From Daphnia carinata (lineage: Eukaryota; Arthropoda; Branchiopoda; Diplostraca; Daphniidae): 64,000 nt of DNA. The stretch is from assembly GCF_022539665.2 (NCBI RefSeq), contig NC_081331.1, positions 10,820,638 through 10,884,637 of the forward strand. The letters are read 5' to 3'. A model generated the notes under the pieces. It saw only the letters and a program-made list of their open reading frames with translations. It searched no databases and was not told the origin of the DNA. The translations under genes were made by a program, and so were the position numbers. Below, piece after piece: positions 11,061 to 27,000 of this stretch (its first letter is position 1; every line of letters begins with the position of its first letter).

Positions 11061-12561
11061 ATGCCTGGTGAAAGGTTCCTAGTTGCCACTCCTGATAGCT
11101 CACAGGAAGATGAAATTGGTATTTTTGGAGAAAGCTGCCAAGATATTAATGGAAGGACAATCACTGGTGGGAATCATTATGTTCCAGGTCCTGATTCATG
11201 TACAGTCTGTCTGTGTGATGGAGGAAAACCAAAATGGTGCCAGGCTGTTTTGTGTGCTGCTCCAAAGGTATCTGTGACCAAGGCGATTAGAATTGGAAAT
11301 TTTATATAAAATAATATAAGACTAACTTTTGCCTAACAACATTCTTTAATATTCAACTCTTCTGTACAACTATTTTCCAGGATTGCAAATCCTTCAGAAT
11401 TGGTAGTTCTTGTTGTGAATTTATTTGCTTGGATAACTCAGATGGAGTAAACGATGAAGGGTCAACTGATGTTACCTGGGGTGATGAAAATTGGGTTGGG
11501 GGTGACTTAGGATTGCGTTTAGTAGCCACAGCAGTCACTGCTGTACTTTCCCTGGCTCTTCTAGTTTTCCTTTTTTATCGTTTAAAAAGACGACGCGCAC
11601 GGAGGCACTCAGGTAATTAAAATGATTGATTTCTAGACTTTTAAAATATTTTTCAAAGCAAAATGTTATGTCTACCACATTAGCCTGCCATGAGATGGAA
11701 GGGGACACAATTCCATCTAGTAGCATAGTGAGTTATGACCATGGAGACCTGACAAGCAGTACTGGGCATTTGAGCAGGTAGTGTAATTAGGCATGCCTTA
11801 CACATGAATCCATCTCCAATTAATGACTCATTACTCTCAAAAAGGCAACCCCAGCCACTGATAAATCTTGGGGAGCATCAATCTCCATTGTGTGTGATGT
11901 GGAAGCTACCTAGTTCATCTGCCACAGATTATCCGCCACCATACTCTGAAAATCCAATGAACCGTCTAACAATTGAAGATCATGAAACGATTCGTGAAAC
12001 AACAAGTGAACAAATGCAAAGAAAGCATAATCGGTGACATTATTTAAACACTATATATTTATAGGTCTTTTGGCTGTTCCATCGGCCCCGTCAAATGATT
12101 TGATGAACGACGTGCCGATCAGTCAGGTGTCGTTGGTGCGACGGAGCAATGATACATTAGATTCCGGCGATTTTTTGGAAGCTGGTACTCCTCCGCCTAG
12201 CTATGCCGAAGTACTTGCCTCTATTTCCACTCCAGCTATAAACGAGATCGAAGAAAACTTCTCACCAGTCAGAGGTAAGATCAGTTTTTTAAGCCTAGAA
12301 AACGATACAATCGTTCAATTTTATACAATCTTAACAGAAGACGAGGACGTGCTTCCTTCTGCTCAATGGAGGAACAGTTTGAACCTACCAAGAGAACGTT
12401 CCCCAGCCGAAGTTGCCATCCAACGATTCAGCCTACAACTTGCCCTGGACTGCTCAGACACAAGCAGTTGCACAAGCAGTTCGAGCCACGTCCAGCCTGG
12501 GACTTTGAGCACTTCTTCCTCTTCATCTGCCACGTCAATTGTCCATCTTGGCTCCCATTGA
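11061..12561 (+). CDS. DGCR2: DGCR2/IDD-like single-pass membrane protein with PPxY tail
   Basis: Predicted 375-aa membrane protein of the DGCR2/IDD kind. Coding exons are 11061-11267, 11381-11612, 11684-11777, 11845-12005, 12065-12274 and 12338-12561, in phase. The VWC-like module (about residues 27-90) has HYVPGPDSCTVCLC, WCQAVLC and SCCEFICLD. The membrane segment is at about residues 114-135, followed by RLKRRRARRH. The cytoplasmic tail has DYPPPYSEN (PPxY, about residue 207) and PPPSYAEV (about 273), then a Ser-rich end. The donor at 12006 is inferred, because the alternative donor at 12034 leads to an early stop. The ATG gives no signal peptide, so an upstream exon may be missing. The symbol reflects family resemblance of the module and tail; vertebrate DGCR2 also has LDLR and lectin domains that are not seen here. 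Confidence 0.68.
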
Positions 12562-13084
12562 TTTTGTCTACTAATCTTATAGCAGCATCAAGTATCTACC
12601 TAACGCAGAATTTAGTAAAACAAAAAGAAAATCAGCTATTCAGTCTAGAAGATCTCGTTCGACTGTTCGATATATTGATTCTGCTCTCGTTGTGTCTCCT
12701 TTTACTCGCTTCTCTTTTTTACTTGACTTTGTGGGGCTTCTCCATGTATTTTCTTTTCAACTGCCTTCACATAGTTAACCTTTGATTGTCATTTAAGTAA
12801 TTATCTACTTGAAAATTTTTCATTAATTATGATTTATAAGGTTTTCTTTTCCGAAACATTGTTGACTGATATTCGTTACAACGTTTCGATTATGTAAAGG
12901 AAGTACGTAGAATAGGGATTCGAAAATAGCAGTCATCTATTGATGCGCACAGACGTCATTAATAATCCTCGTGGCAATCCCGCCGGTGACGGTAGGTGCT
13001 TGTAGAGCAGATTTCTCGTGCTATTTAATCACGCCCCTAATTTCAAATTTGTAATGGTAGTCTACTGTCGACCACTTTCGAACA

Positions 13085-13090
13085 AATAAA
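13085..13090 (+). terminator. Possible poly(A) signal of DGCR2-like gene
   Basis: AATAAA in an AT-rich stretch about 520 bp past the stop codon. A nearer site may be used. Confidence 0.3.
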
Positions 13091-13222
13091 TAAATTGACT
13101 TGAAGCGTATATTGTTTTGTTTTTTTTATTTTTATTTTTTTTTTTTTACTTTCGTTTTCATTTAAGATGGTTTGTAAGCGCTTGTAACCGAAGCTTTTTT
13201 GTCGCTTCGTCGCAATCGATGA

Positions 13223-13232
13223 GTCACGTGAC
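13223..13232. promoter_or_regulatory. CLEAR-type E-box upstream of Nedd4
   Basis: GTCACGTGAC is a perfect 10-bp palindrome containing CACGTG. It lies about 210 bp before the Nedd4 ATG and just upstream of a likely initiator (TCAGTC near 13277). It matches the published core recognised by TFEB/MITF and USF bHLH factors. Function is inferred. Confidence 0.5.
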
Positions 13233-13435
13233 TTTGACCAGCTGATTTTCATCAATTCTCCGCGGACGACTTGTCGTCAGTCAGTTTGTCTGCTCTCCTG
13301 TTCTTGTTCTGTGCTTTGTGTGTTGGGCGTGAAGATTACATTTTTCGTAAAATTGGTGCAATATTAAAATCAGAAAAGTTGTCGAAGCTACGAAAAGTTT
13401 TATCATCGTAAAGTAAAAAGATATGAAAAGTTTGT

Positions 13436-17583
<4,148 letters not shown>

Positions 17584-20500
17584 ACTGCCGCTCATCTATT
17601 GGAAAGGGATTGGTTGCACGTATTTTTTTTTTGGTTGTTTTTTGTTTTTTTTGTTTTTTTTTCCTGTAGAGTTTTTTTTCTGGTTTCAATTAATATTCTC
17701 CTTCCCTCTCACTGTAAGATGTGTAAGGTCATTCATTCCACCGATGGTTCGTATCGTATAGTCGATTTCTACCCCTTTTGCCCCGCACGATGCTGTTTGT
17801 TTCCGATTCCTAGGGCTGGCTCATCCTTCCCCCTTCCTTGGGTAGTGTACAGTTGGTATTTTTTTTTTCCCCCTATCTCTCTTTTTTTTCCTATCTTTTT
17901 CTCTTCTTCTGCCTCTCTCTCTTTCTCTTTAAAAAAAAAAACAAACAAAACGTTTAACTCCGACATGCGTGCTCATGTGTGTCCAATGAGCAGAGCGTAT
18001 GGAGTTTCATTCTGGGGTTTCGACTTCTGCCATTTCGAGCATCACCTAAGAGTTGAAACGAAGAAGGAAGCATTTCCATTCTTTTTTTTCTATTTTCCAT
18101 CCAACCCGTGTTTGGTACTATTGATGCAATATTATTAATCACGTCACCTAATTTTGGCCCGCTCGCGTCGACGCAACCCCGACATTTGCCCGCGTGCATT
18201 GTTTTTTTTTGTTTTTTTTTTCTTTCCGGCCTAGTTTGTCGCGGCTATTCTACGCAGTGTGATACATATTATTATACAGTATACCCTCTTCATTATTATT
18301 ATAATTTTTTAAATCTACTTCCTTCCCGGTCAACGAAACAAACAAAAATAATTAAAAAGATTCATATTCACATCATTTTTACATTCTGTTTTTCTTTGGG
18401 TTTTTTTCTCCCTTACGTTTTTGCAGCAATAACAGCCCTTTCCGACTTTTTATGCGTTCGTAAGAAGATTTAAAAAAAAAAAAAAAAAAAAAAAATCTTC
18501 CCAAATCAATACATGAGAGCTATTTACTCAATATGTAATGGCGCTCGGCCCATTTACTTTCTTCGGAAAGGATTCTATTGACGGCTAATGGAGCACAAAA
18601 AAGAAACGGTTGAATATAAAGAATACCAAATTCAAGCAGCTAAACGAAACCGTGCCATTAATATGCTTCCATCTTCTTTTGAAGTACCATATGGCTGCCA
18701 CTTGCGTTAAAAACGATGGGGTTTGGGACCTTTTCTCTTCTTTTTTTTTTCAGTTCGCTTTTGTAATTGAAGACGATCTAGTTCTATATTGTCTGATTTG
18801 TACCACTTCCCCTGGGCTTGTTCATTCTCATTTTAGGTCTCAAACCATGTGTGCGTATCCGAAAAATTATTTCTTTGAATGCTTAATTATGTAAGTTTAC
18901 AGTCAAAGATTTTCTAGGTTACACTTGAGGTGAGTAGTTGATGGGTCAGTTAAAATCCAATTGTACATAATATCAGTCAAGGATACGACAAATCGTGCGC
19001 GATGCCCAGGTCTCTACCTTAAAAGTAGGTGAGTCCAGCAAAGACGCACATTTTCGTATCCAATTTGCACGATAGTGTACATCAACGTACATTTGCGCTT
19101 CACGCTTTCGTTTACCTCCGTGAGTAAGACGTGCGTACGATTTATCATTTCGAATCTTTTCACAACTGTTGAAACTCATTATGACATGGAATGTGTTTGA
19201 TTAATTGATTAAAAAGAACTTGAGTTTCAGCATTTTCCAGTCTAGAAAATTGAAAAGTACACTGCATAAAGCTGGCGCTGGATTCCTGCTGCATGCCTGG
19301 ATGCCTGACACCTATAAATGATACGCATTGAGTCGGAACTCATTTTGAAATTACTCCAAAGGAACTGCGACCGCAATGATACCGGAAACGAAACGCTCCA
19401 TCGTGTCGGACTTAACACGGTTTCCGCAGTCTGTTTCACCCAATCAAGCATCGCATTGACTTTTCGTGATCGCATCGGCTGTAAAAAATGGTAATAAAAC
19501 ATACTCAAAAGCGTTGTTTTAAACTAGATAAGTGATTACTTTCTCATTGACAGGGAGAAAGGTTGCAATGGTCTTCTTCATTCTTTTACAAGACCTTTAT
19601 AATTCCAAAGCTTGGCGATTGTCGGAATGATCAAATGTCGAACGCCGTCATTATTGCCACCCAACGGATGCATATTTTACTCATCTAGGTGAAACACATC
19701 ATGAAAAAAATATCAAGAAACTATAATATTGTGTTTTTGTGTGTTTGTCAGGAAATGTTTTTCCAGAGATGGTGTGCGCACTGGAAACCTGTCCGTTATG
19801 GAAACAAACTTGTTACACAAGACGCCAATGTGGGATCTGTGCGTGAGTCCTCGTACGCAACCAGCCATCACTGTTACACCCTACGATGCGTACAGACAAA
19901 AAAAAAAAAAACCTTACCTCGAGATTATTTTTTTTTTTTGCCTTTGGAACCACAGAGAAAAAAAAATCAAATCAAGAAAAATTTTAATGAGAAATTGCAG
20001 ATCTGAAAAGTAGAGCATTGCTAATGGGTGATCACGACTATCAAAGAAGATGCCATACCGTGTAACGGTAGTAGACCAGTAGTCGCGACCAGTCGTCGTC
20101 TTCGTTCCCCCCGTGGTCGTGAAAACCGATCGAGAAAGAAAACGAGAATAACGAGATTGTGATCCCAGCCGTTGAGCTTCCGCTTCATCAGATGTTTTGG
20201 AATTCGGCTGGGCCGAACAGGCTGACGGTGGCCGTCATTTTATTCGTCTTCTTCTTCCTATTTGAGAAAACTGTTATGCGTTCCAAGTGGAGGCCATCAA
20301 AGTCGGAAGATAATAGCGGACGCAATGAGCACGGATTACGTAGAGGCTGCAATGAAAAAAAAAAAAAAATAGAGAAGATTATGAGAAGAAGAAAAAAAAA
20401 TTCACATCCCGGTGTTACTGGAACCTCGTCCGCTTTTTTTTCCCGTCATTCGCCGAAAAAAAAAATGATTTCGCCGGCATTTCGGTAAAAAACCCAAAAT

Positions 20501-20743
20501 GAAAAATCTGCGTTATGTCTTGTGGAGAGGCGAAGAAGAACTCAGGGAAGAGAAGACAAGAAGAAAATTTGAAGTAAAACTGTTCCTGGTCACGTGCCAC
20601 TGGTGAGTGGGAAAAATGAAAAACGAAGAAGCAGAGACAGAAAAAAAAGAAGAAGAAGAAAGGAGAGAATCAGGTAAAGCAGATGCGTAGACAGAAGAGA
20701 AGGTACGAACGTACCTGCACACCAACTAGCGGGGCGCGGGCCA
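17584..20743. other. Nedd4 3' UTR and long intergenic region
   Basis: U-rich 3' UTR-like sequence to about 18500, including a homopolymer A tract at 18471-18495, followed by spacer rich in short A and T runs. Small open frames on the minus strand near 19000-19500 show no homology I recognise. No gene is supported. Confidence 0.5.
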
Positions 20744-20779
20744 TATATAAAAGCCACTACGGTTCCTGTACGGTCATTC
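20744..20779 (+). promoter_or_regulatory. Core promoter of Skeletor (TATA and Inr)
   Basis: TATATAAAAG begins at 20744 and an initiator-like TCATTC lies at 20774-20779, about 32 bp downstream. The ATG is about 265 bp further, at 21042. Confidence 0.65.
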
Positions 20780-21041
20780 CACTTTTGACAGTGGGGCCGA
20801 GTGGAGCTCAAGTCAAGAAAAAGAAAGAAAAAAAAAAAACGTAATAATAATCAAAAGGAAAATTCAAAAATTTAAATATTGAAAAAAAAAAACGTTTTAT
20901 ATTTTTATTTTACCAATAGTGCTTTATTATCTGAGACGATAACGTTGGAAAAAAGTGAAACACGGCCGACAAAGCAACAGCAAGAAGACGTCCACATTCT
21001 TTTTTTGGCCAGTAAGAAAATCCTCAGAGATCGGTCCGACA

Positions 21042-24000
21042 ATGGGGAACTCTTCGATTGCCTGTATGCTGGTCCTTCTCATCGCTGGTGAGTCAAACAT
21101 GCACTCTTTTATTGAAACCAAATAATTATTAAGCACACACGAATAGCGTATGGTGTGCTAAATAAATATTTCGGTTCCTCATTTTTTTTTTTTTTTTTAA
21201 GCGGTAGCTCTAAGAATTGAACATTTCGATCGGATAGGAAAATTAAGAGCTTTACTGTGTATTGAAAAAGAGATTGTGCGGGACGAGATGACTCGTCGAA
21301 ATAACGGAAGCGATGGGACGTGTCCAATCGCCGATATGCGCACGTCGTTTAAATGCACGAACGTGAAAAGTAACAGTAAAGACATGTAATGCATTACTTT
21401 GCTAAGTGTGCATGGATCTGTAACCCGCCTTCGTTACAAACTCGATGGGGAAAGATGCGAGAAAAAAAAAAGGCTTAATTGTATTGAGCTACCACCAAGT
21501 CAGATGGTTGAGGGAAAGGTTTGAATAACAGCAAAATCAGACACAATACAAGACGAATGAGGAAAAGAAAAAGTAAAATTCTTTTTCGTCGTAATTGTTT
21601 TCACGCAGTACGCGCAAGGTTGCTGACATGCATTTTTGTTTTTTTTATAAGCCCCTATCTAACGTTTGGATGGAAACAGACGGGCTCGCAAAGCCACTGC
21701 CCATCGCAAACAGATGGCCTTTCAGTTTCGGTTTCACACGAGATGTGGCTCGCCCGCCGGTGGACAACGGCCTAACGGAAATCCGTCGCAACAGGGGGGG
21801 GGGGTAGTGAAGGTGGTCTTCCGTGTTACAATCGAGAGAGTTTGAGAAAGAAAAAGAAACTGATTAAGCTTTTTGGGAGTAGGAAAGAAATAATCTTGCG
21901 TTGATTACGACTCTTGAATATGTAGGTTAACGGCTCTCTGCTCTGTGAGCTTGCAGGTGCCCGTCCCGGCTGTACGAACAAAAGCGATATTGCCTGTTTT
22001 TTTTTTGTTTTTTTTCCATAGGAAGTTAACATTTGTGTACGTTATCAAAGCATCAGACGAAGCATGTTAAAGTGTAGGGAAGAGCTTCCTCTCTCCCTCC
22101 CCACTCAGAAACCATCTGGGAAGAGTTTAGAAGGGATGTTTCTTTTAACGTAAGAAAAAATACCAGCAGAAGGTGCTGCGGGATGTTACACGCGCACGCT
22201 ATAAGGTTTAGAGAAACAGCGTTCTCGTTAACCTAACGGTATAACAAGGTATTTGCTGAAGAAGGATAGCGCCGATGGTTGAACCTGGAAGGAATAGGGT
22301 GGTGGAGCACTGACCGGAACGGATTTTAAGGTTTTCTTCAGGGTTTTTTTTTTTTTTTTTTTTTTTCTTTAACACTATTTTTTGTTGTTGTTGTTATCTA
22401 GTTGGGGAGGGGAGATGTGATGCTAAGGGGTTACCTGTACCAAATCATAAGCCGTAAAATATTTTTAAGTCCTACTTGGATATGGCCCTGGTATTCAATC
22501 TCCCCACTCTCTTAGTTCTATAGTAGAAGATTTATAGGTAAAAAAAATTATTTTGTGCGGCTTTGAAAATTGCGAAGTGGAGCACAACCTTGCGCAATCA
22601 TAAAACGAAAACAACTTTGTTTCTTTTTATTCACGAAATTGCGTTGGCAATTGCCGTAGTTGGTATGAGAATGAGGAATGACGACACCATTTTTCTTTCG
22701 CTAAGTGTAAAGATCCTATAGAAAGAAAAATAGGGCGAAAGATTTATACATTCAATCCCCCCCCCCCCCTCTGCTCTGTAACACTAAAAGTGCCGTTATG
22801 TTTAGGTGCTTAGTTAGATTCCTCTTTCTCTTTTTTTTTTGTCGACCCCGCGGCTGGCTTAGCTTCGCCCTTTTTTTTTCCATTTCTATATGATTTTGTA
22901 ATGTCCGTCTCTTTTCTCTCGCACGTTTTTTTTTTTATTTTTCCCTTTTTAATCAAAAGAAAAGTAAATAGAAAACAATTTCCCGTGCTTGTTTTGATTA
23001 TTAAAACCCAGCAAGAAACAAATAAAACGTGTGTCGAGGAATTAGAAGGGAGTGCGCGCACACATTTCTTATTGCCAAACGACAAACTGTTAAAATTGCT
23101 GTCGCGCTGTGTTGTTGCAACTACCGGTTGCAACATAACGGTGATAATCTTTCTTGAAAAGATTAAAGAAAAAAAAAAAAACAGTAGGGACAGGCTCTGT
23201 GTACTTCCTCACTCGTCGCCATTCTCAGGCAATACTAGTGGTTGTTCTATGTAAAGGGATATCTCAAGCCGCTATACGGAGATCGAAAAACAGATGTTAT
23301 CGGCGAAATTGGCCTTTAATACGGAAGTCAGCTGTGTTCTTTCTTCTTCTTTTTTTTTTCGGATAATAAAACATGGGGACAAGAGCAAACGAGACAAAAA
23401 AAAAAAAAAGGAACAACTAACGTGTAACGATAATAACTGTCGAGGAATTCACACGCTATCACTTTCTTTATCGTACACGCTGTTCAAGTGAACATTCCGC
23501 TTCGGGAATACATTTTTTAAAAAGAAATTAAGAAAAACGCAACGGGTTGCCGCAGCTCACCGTTATTGCAACATTAAATGAAATTTTACTATTTCATTTA
23601 TATGTATAGTTACCGAACCGCCGTATTCCAATGGATCGCAAACTTCATTCAGGTCTGTAATGCCAAAGCAAACGGCTGGTCGTCAACGAATAACTGAAAC
23701 GGTGAATTTAACCAATTCCCGCCCGCCAAAAAAAAAAAAAAAAAAAAAGAAAAAGAAAACCCGACCAAGAGAAACGGAACGGATTCAATGAAAAATTGAT
23801 GGACCGGATGATGATGAAACAGGATTTACAGGCTCACGGATCGTGAAACAGCAAAGTGACCAATTGGAATATGTCGGTCATCACAACGACAATAGTACGC
23901 TGTTATATACATTTTTATACCGAAAGAAAGAAACAAAACTTGAGCAGGGTTTTTGTAGCAATCGAAATTGGGTCAGTCCCGAGCGCACGAACCCGTTGCG

Positions 24001-27000
24001 GTACTTAAAGTCTGGGCGAAAATCGGGAATCCATACATGCGATCGATGCATAGCGTAGCCATAAAACAAGAGAATTTATCTACAACTTAACAAGCAAAAA
24101 GCAAGACCGCGAGAAAGGTTTGAGATTAAGGCCAGCGGGACGACGGACCGCGGCCGCCCGATGCGCTTTAAAAGAGAGAGAGAGAGAATTGGAAATGTGA
24201 TGGCGCGATTTTGATTTCTTTCCGTTCTCGTATTAGATATACGTAAGCTTTCTCTCTCCTCGTTCTGAAACGCGTGATCCCGCTCACGCTGTGGGGAGAG
24301 CCCACACGCGGTGCTAGACACCAGACAACAAAGCAACGGCTTGTAGCAACTTTCTATGGCGCGATGGTTCTCTTTCCTTTCTTTTTTTTTTCTGAAGATA
24401 TAAATGTCATCATTTTTTTAAGCTTAAAAATTTCTCTATTTTCACCTTATTGAATTTAAAATGAGCGTTGCTGGCTTTCACGGAGCAAGATGAATTGGAA
24501 AAATTCAAGAAGTGGCGCATTAACCTTCTTTCTTGTTGCCATTTTTCCCGTCATTGTCACCTACTTATCTATTACGTTTTAGGAAAACTGTTTCGTGCGA
24601 ATCAAACTGGCAGCGCTTTTCTTATCCTTTTGGTATTATTTATTATCTTTTTTTTTTTTTTCCCGAGTACATCCGGGTTATCCCGTGAAAGAAAAAGAAA
24701 GACGTTGCACTGGTCCATCAGCCCCAAAGCGCTACTGCCCTAGATGCATTGGCCGAACAATAACGAGTTGATGATCTTTCATCATTCTGCCATCTTTCCA
24801 CTTTCCTACGAATTCGGGGGTGGGTGGGTTGGTTGATTTTAAAATTGCTTATGTATCAGCGCCAGTTACTTTCGTGCCTGTCATTCACTGCAAATCGGAG
24901 CAATTTCACAGCAATCAAAACGCCTTGCAAAGAATGGCATTTTTGAATGATTGGCAAATGGTTGGGTTACCTAACCAATGGTTCGTTACAAGATTCTTCT
25001 CAACACAAACAGTGGGAAGCCGTTATTTGACATTTCTTTTGATCCAAGACTTTGTCCAATTGTTCAGTTCCTTTCGACGAAAGCATAGCGTTGCATATCA
25101 TTTGTCGGCGTGAATTTTTAGGGTCTTTTGAAAGAGGCTCTAGTTGCGGTAGTTATTACTGTAATTGAAACACTCAGCCAATGATCGACTTCGTGTACTC
25201 ACGCAAAGAATTAAAAACCGCTCTAATTAGAGCCATTGATTTTTTTTTTTTTTCTTCTTTCATTCTGCTCCGAGATTTCGTTCCTTTTGAATGTTCACAA
25301 TTCTTTTGTTTCATTTCTCTTTTCACGATTTCTAGGTGTATGCAAAGCCGACACGGGTGCCAACACTTATTATGGCCGCTTGATTGGTTCGCTGGAATCG
25401 CAGTATCACGGAATCCGAGGCGATGTCTACGCCGTAGACGCCAGGACCCTCTTCATCAAGGGCTTCTCCTACGACGGCAAAGGACAAGGTAACTCGTGCT
25501 GCTTCGTTTGATTTTCTTCTTCTTTTTTTTTTTTTTTTTACTTAAAAAAAAAAAAAACGCGATGACTCGATCAAGTCCTGGTCAATCAGAATAATAACAT
25601 GGTCTCGGTATAATTTCATCAAACCCGGTTCAAAAGGTCGTCGTGATCGCCAACGGGATTGAATCTTAATTCCATTACAAAAAAAAAATGCGGAGAAGGA
25701 GAGCTCTCATGCTATCTGTTTATCATTCAAAAAATTCCCTATTGAATAATCCCGTTTTTAATTTGCATTCGTTTTAACGAAACATCGTGACGTAACAGAA
25801 CTTTTTCTTTTTCCTCGTTGTCGAATAGATGCGCTATTCTACGCCGGATCTTCATCCAGAGTCGGAACGGATGGCTTCGTCGTTCCCAACGAAGACGGCT
25901 CGTAAGTTTTCATTTTTCAAAAAAGATCAGTTATGTTTCCTCCTTTTTTTTTTTTTTTTTTTTTTTTCGTCTTGAATTCTTACCAGCGACGCAACAGACG
26001 GTCGCAACGTTATGTTTGGTTAAGCGTTACATATCTGCCCTTTTTTTTTTGTCTTTTCATAGAACGGAAAGCCTTTCTAGAGCTTATGAAGACCAAGACT
26101 TAACGCTGACGTTACCCGAAGGCAAAACCATCAAAGAAATCCGTTGGTTGACTGTATGGAGTCGATCCTTTTCGGTGCGTACATTCAGCATAAGAATCTA
26201 CTCAAGAGTTCAAAATTACGTCATAATCCTTTTCCATAATAACAGGAGGCTTTTGGCGAAGTTAAAGTACCAGCCGGTTTTGATTACCCGCGTCCCCAAC
26301 GACTGACGCCGCTCTCCGGCATTCATCAAGTCGCTTCAGATCGTATCTACGTCGTCGACGCTCAGACTTTCCTGTTGCCCAATTTCACGTACGACGGACA
26401 AGCTCCTGGTAGGGTCGTGAAAAAAAGAAACAAAGTTTTTAATAATAAATTATAAAAAAAACACGGTGGTCGAGTAAAAACGAATCGTTTGTTGCAACAT
26501 ATTTCAGATGCCTTTTTCTGGGTGGGTACGGGCCCCAAGCCGAGCCAGGAGGGAGCGCAAGTGCCCGATGAGAACGGCAAAACTGACCCGCTTCGTCGCT
26601 ACGACACTAAAACGCTCGTTCTGACTCTGCCCGGCGATTTGACCGTTTTCGACGTTGAATGGCTGAGTATCTGGTGTAGGGCTTACGGCATCGATTTCGG
26701 CCACATCCGCATCCCCAAGAACCTCAATGTGCCTCCATCGCTGAAAATGCTCGGCGTCGCACCTCAGGTAAGATCCTTTCCGCTTTAAATACGAAAAAAG
26801 AAAATCTGTCAGTCGTTTGCGGGTTCTGGCGTACGGTATTTACACATGCATGTGTGTGTGCGTGTTAACCTACTATGCATATGTTCCTCACTAAACCGGA
26901 TTTTCGTTCATCCGCCCGCTAAATTAGCAGAAAATAGACCGAGACCAGCTATACCTCCCCTCCTCTTACTAAAAATAACAGACCCCCGAAAACAATGGCA

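Noticed and set aside
12034-12274. Separate gene starting at the ATG at 12034
   Set aside because: That ATG lies in an intron of the DGCR2-like gene; the frame is better explained as a continuation through the acceptor at 12064.
18973-19508. Two minus-strand frames of 68 and 88 codons between Nedd4 and Skeletor
   Set aside because: No recognisable motif, no splice context and no homology. Size is expected by chance.
23154-25113. Short frames in Skeletor intron 1
   Set aside because: Homopolymer-rich, no homology and inside a spliced intron whose flanking exons join in phase.
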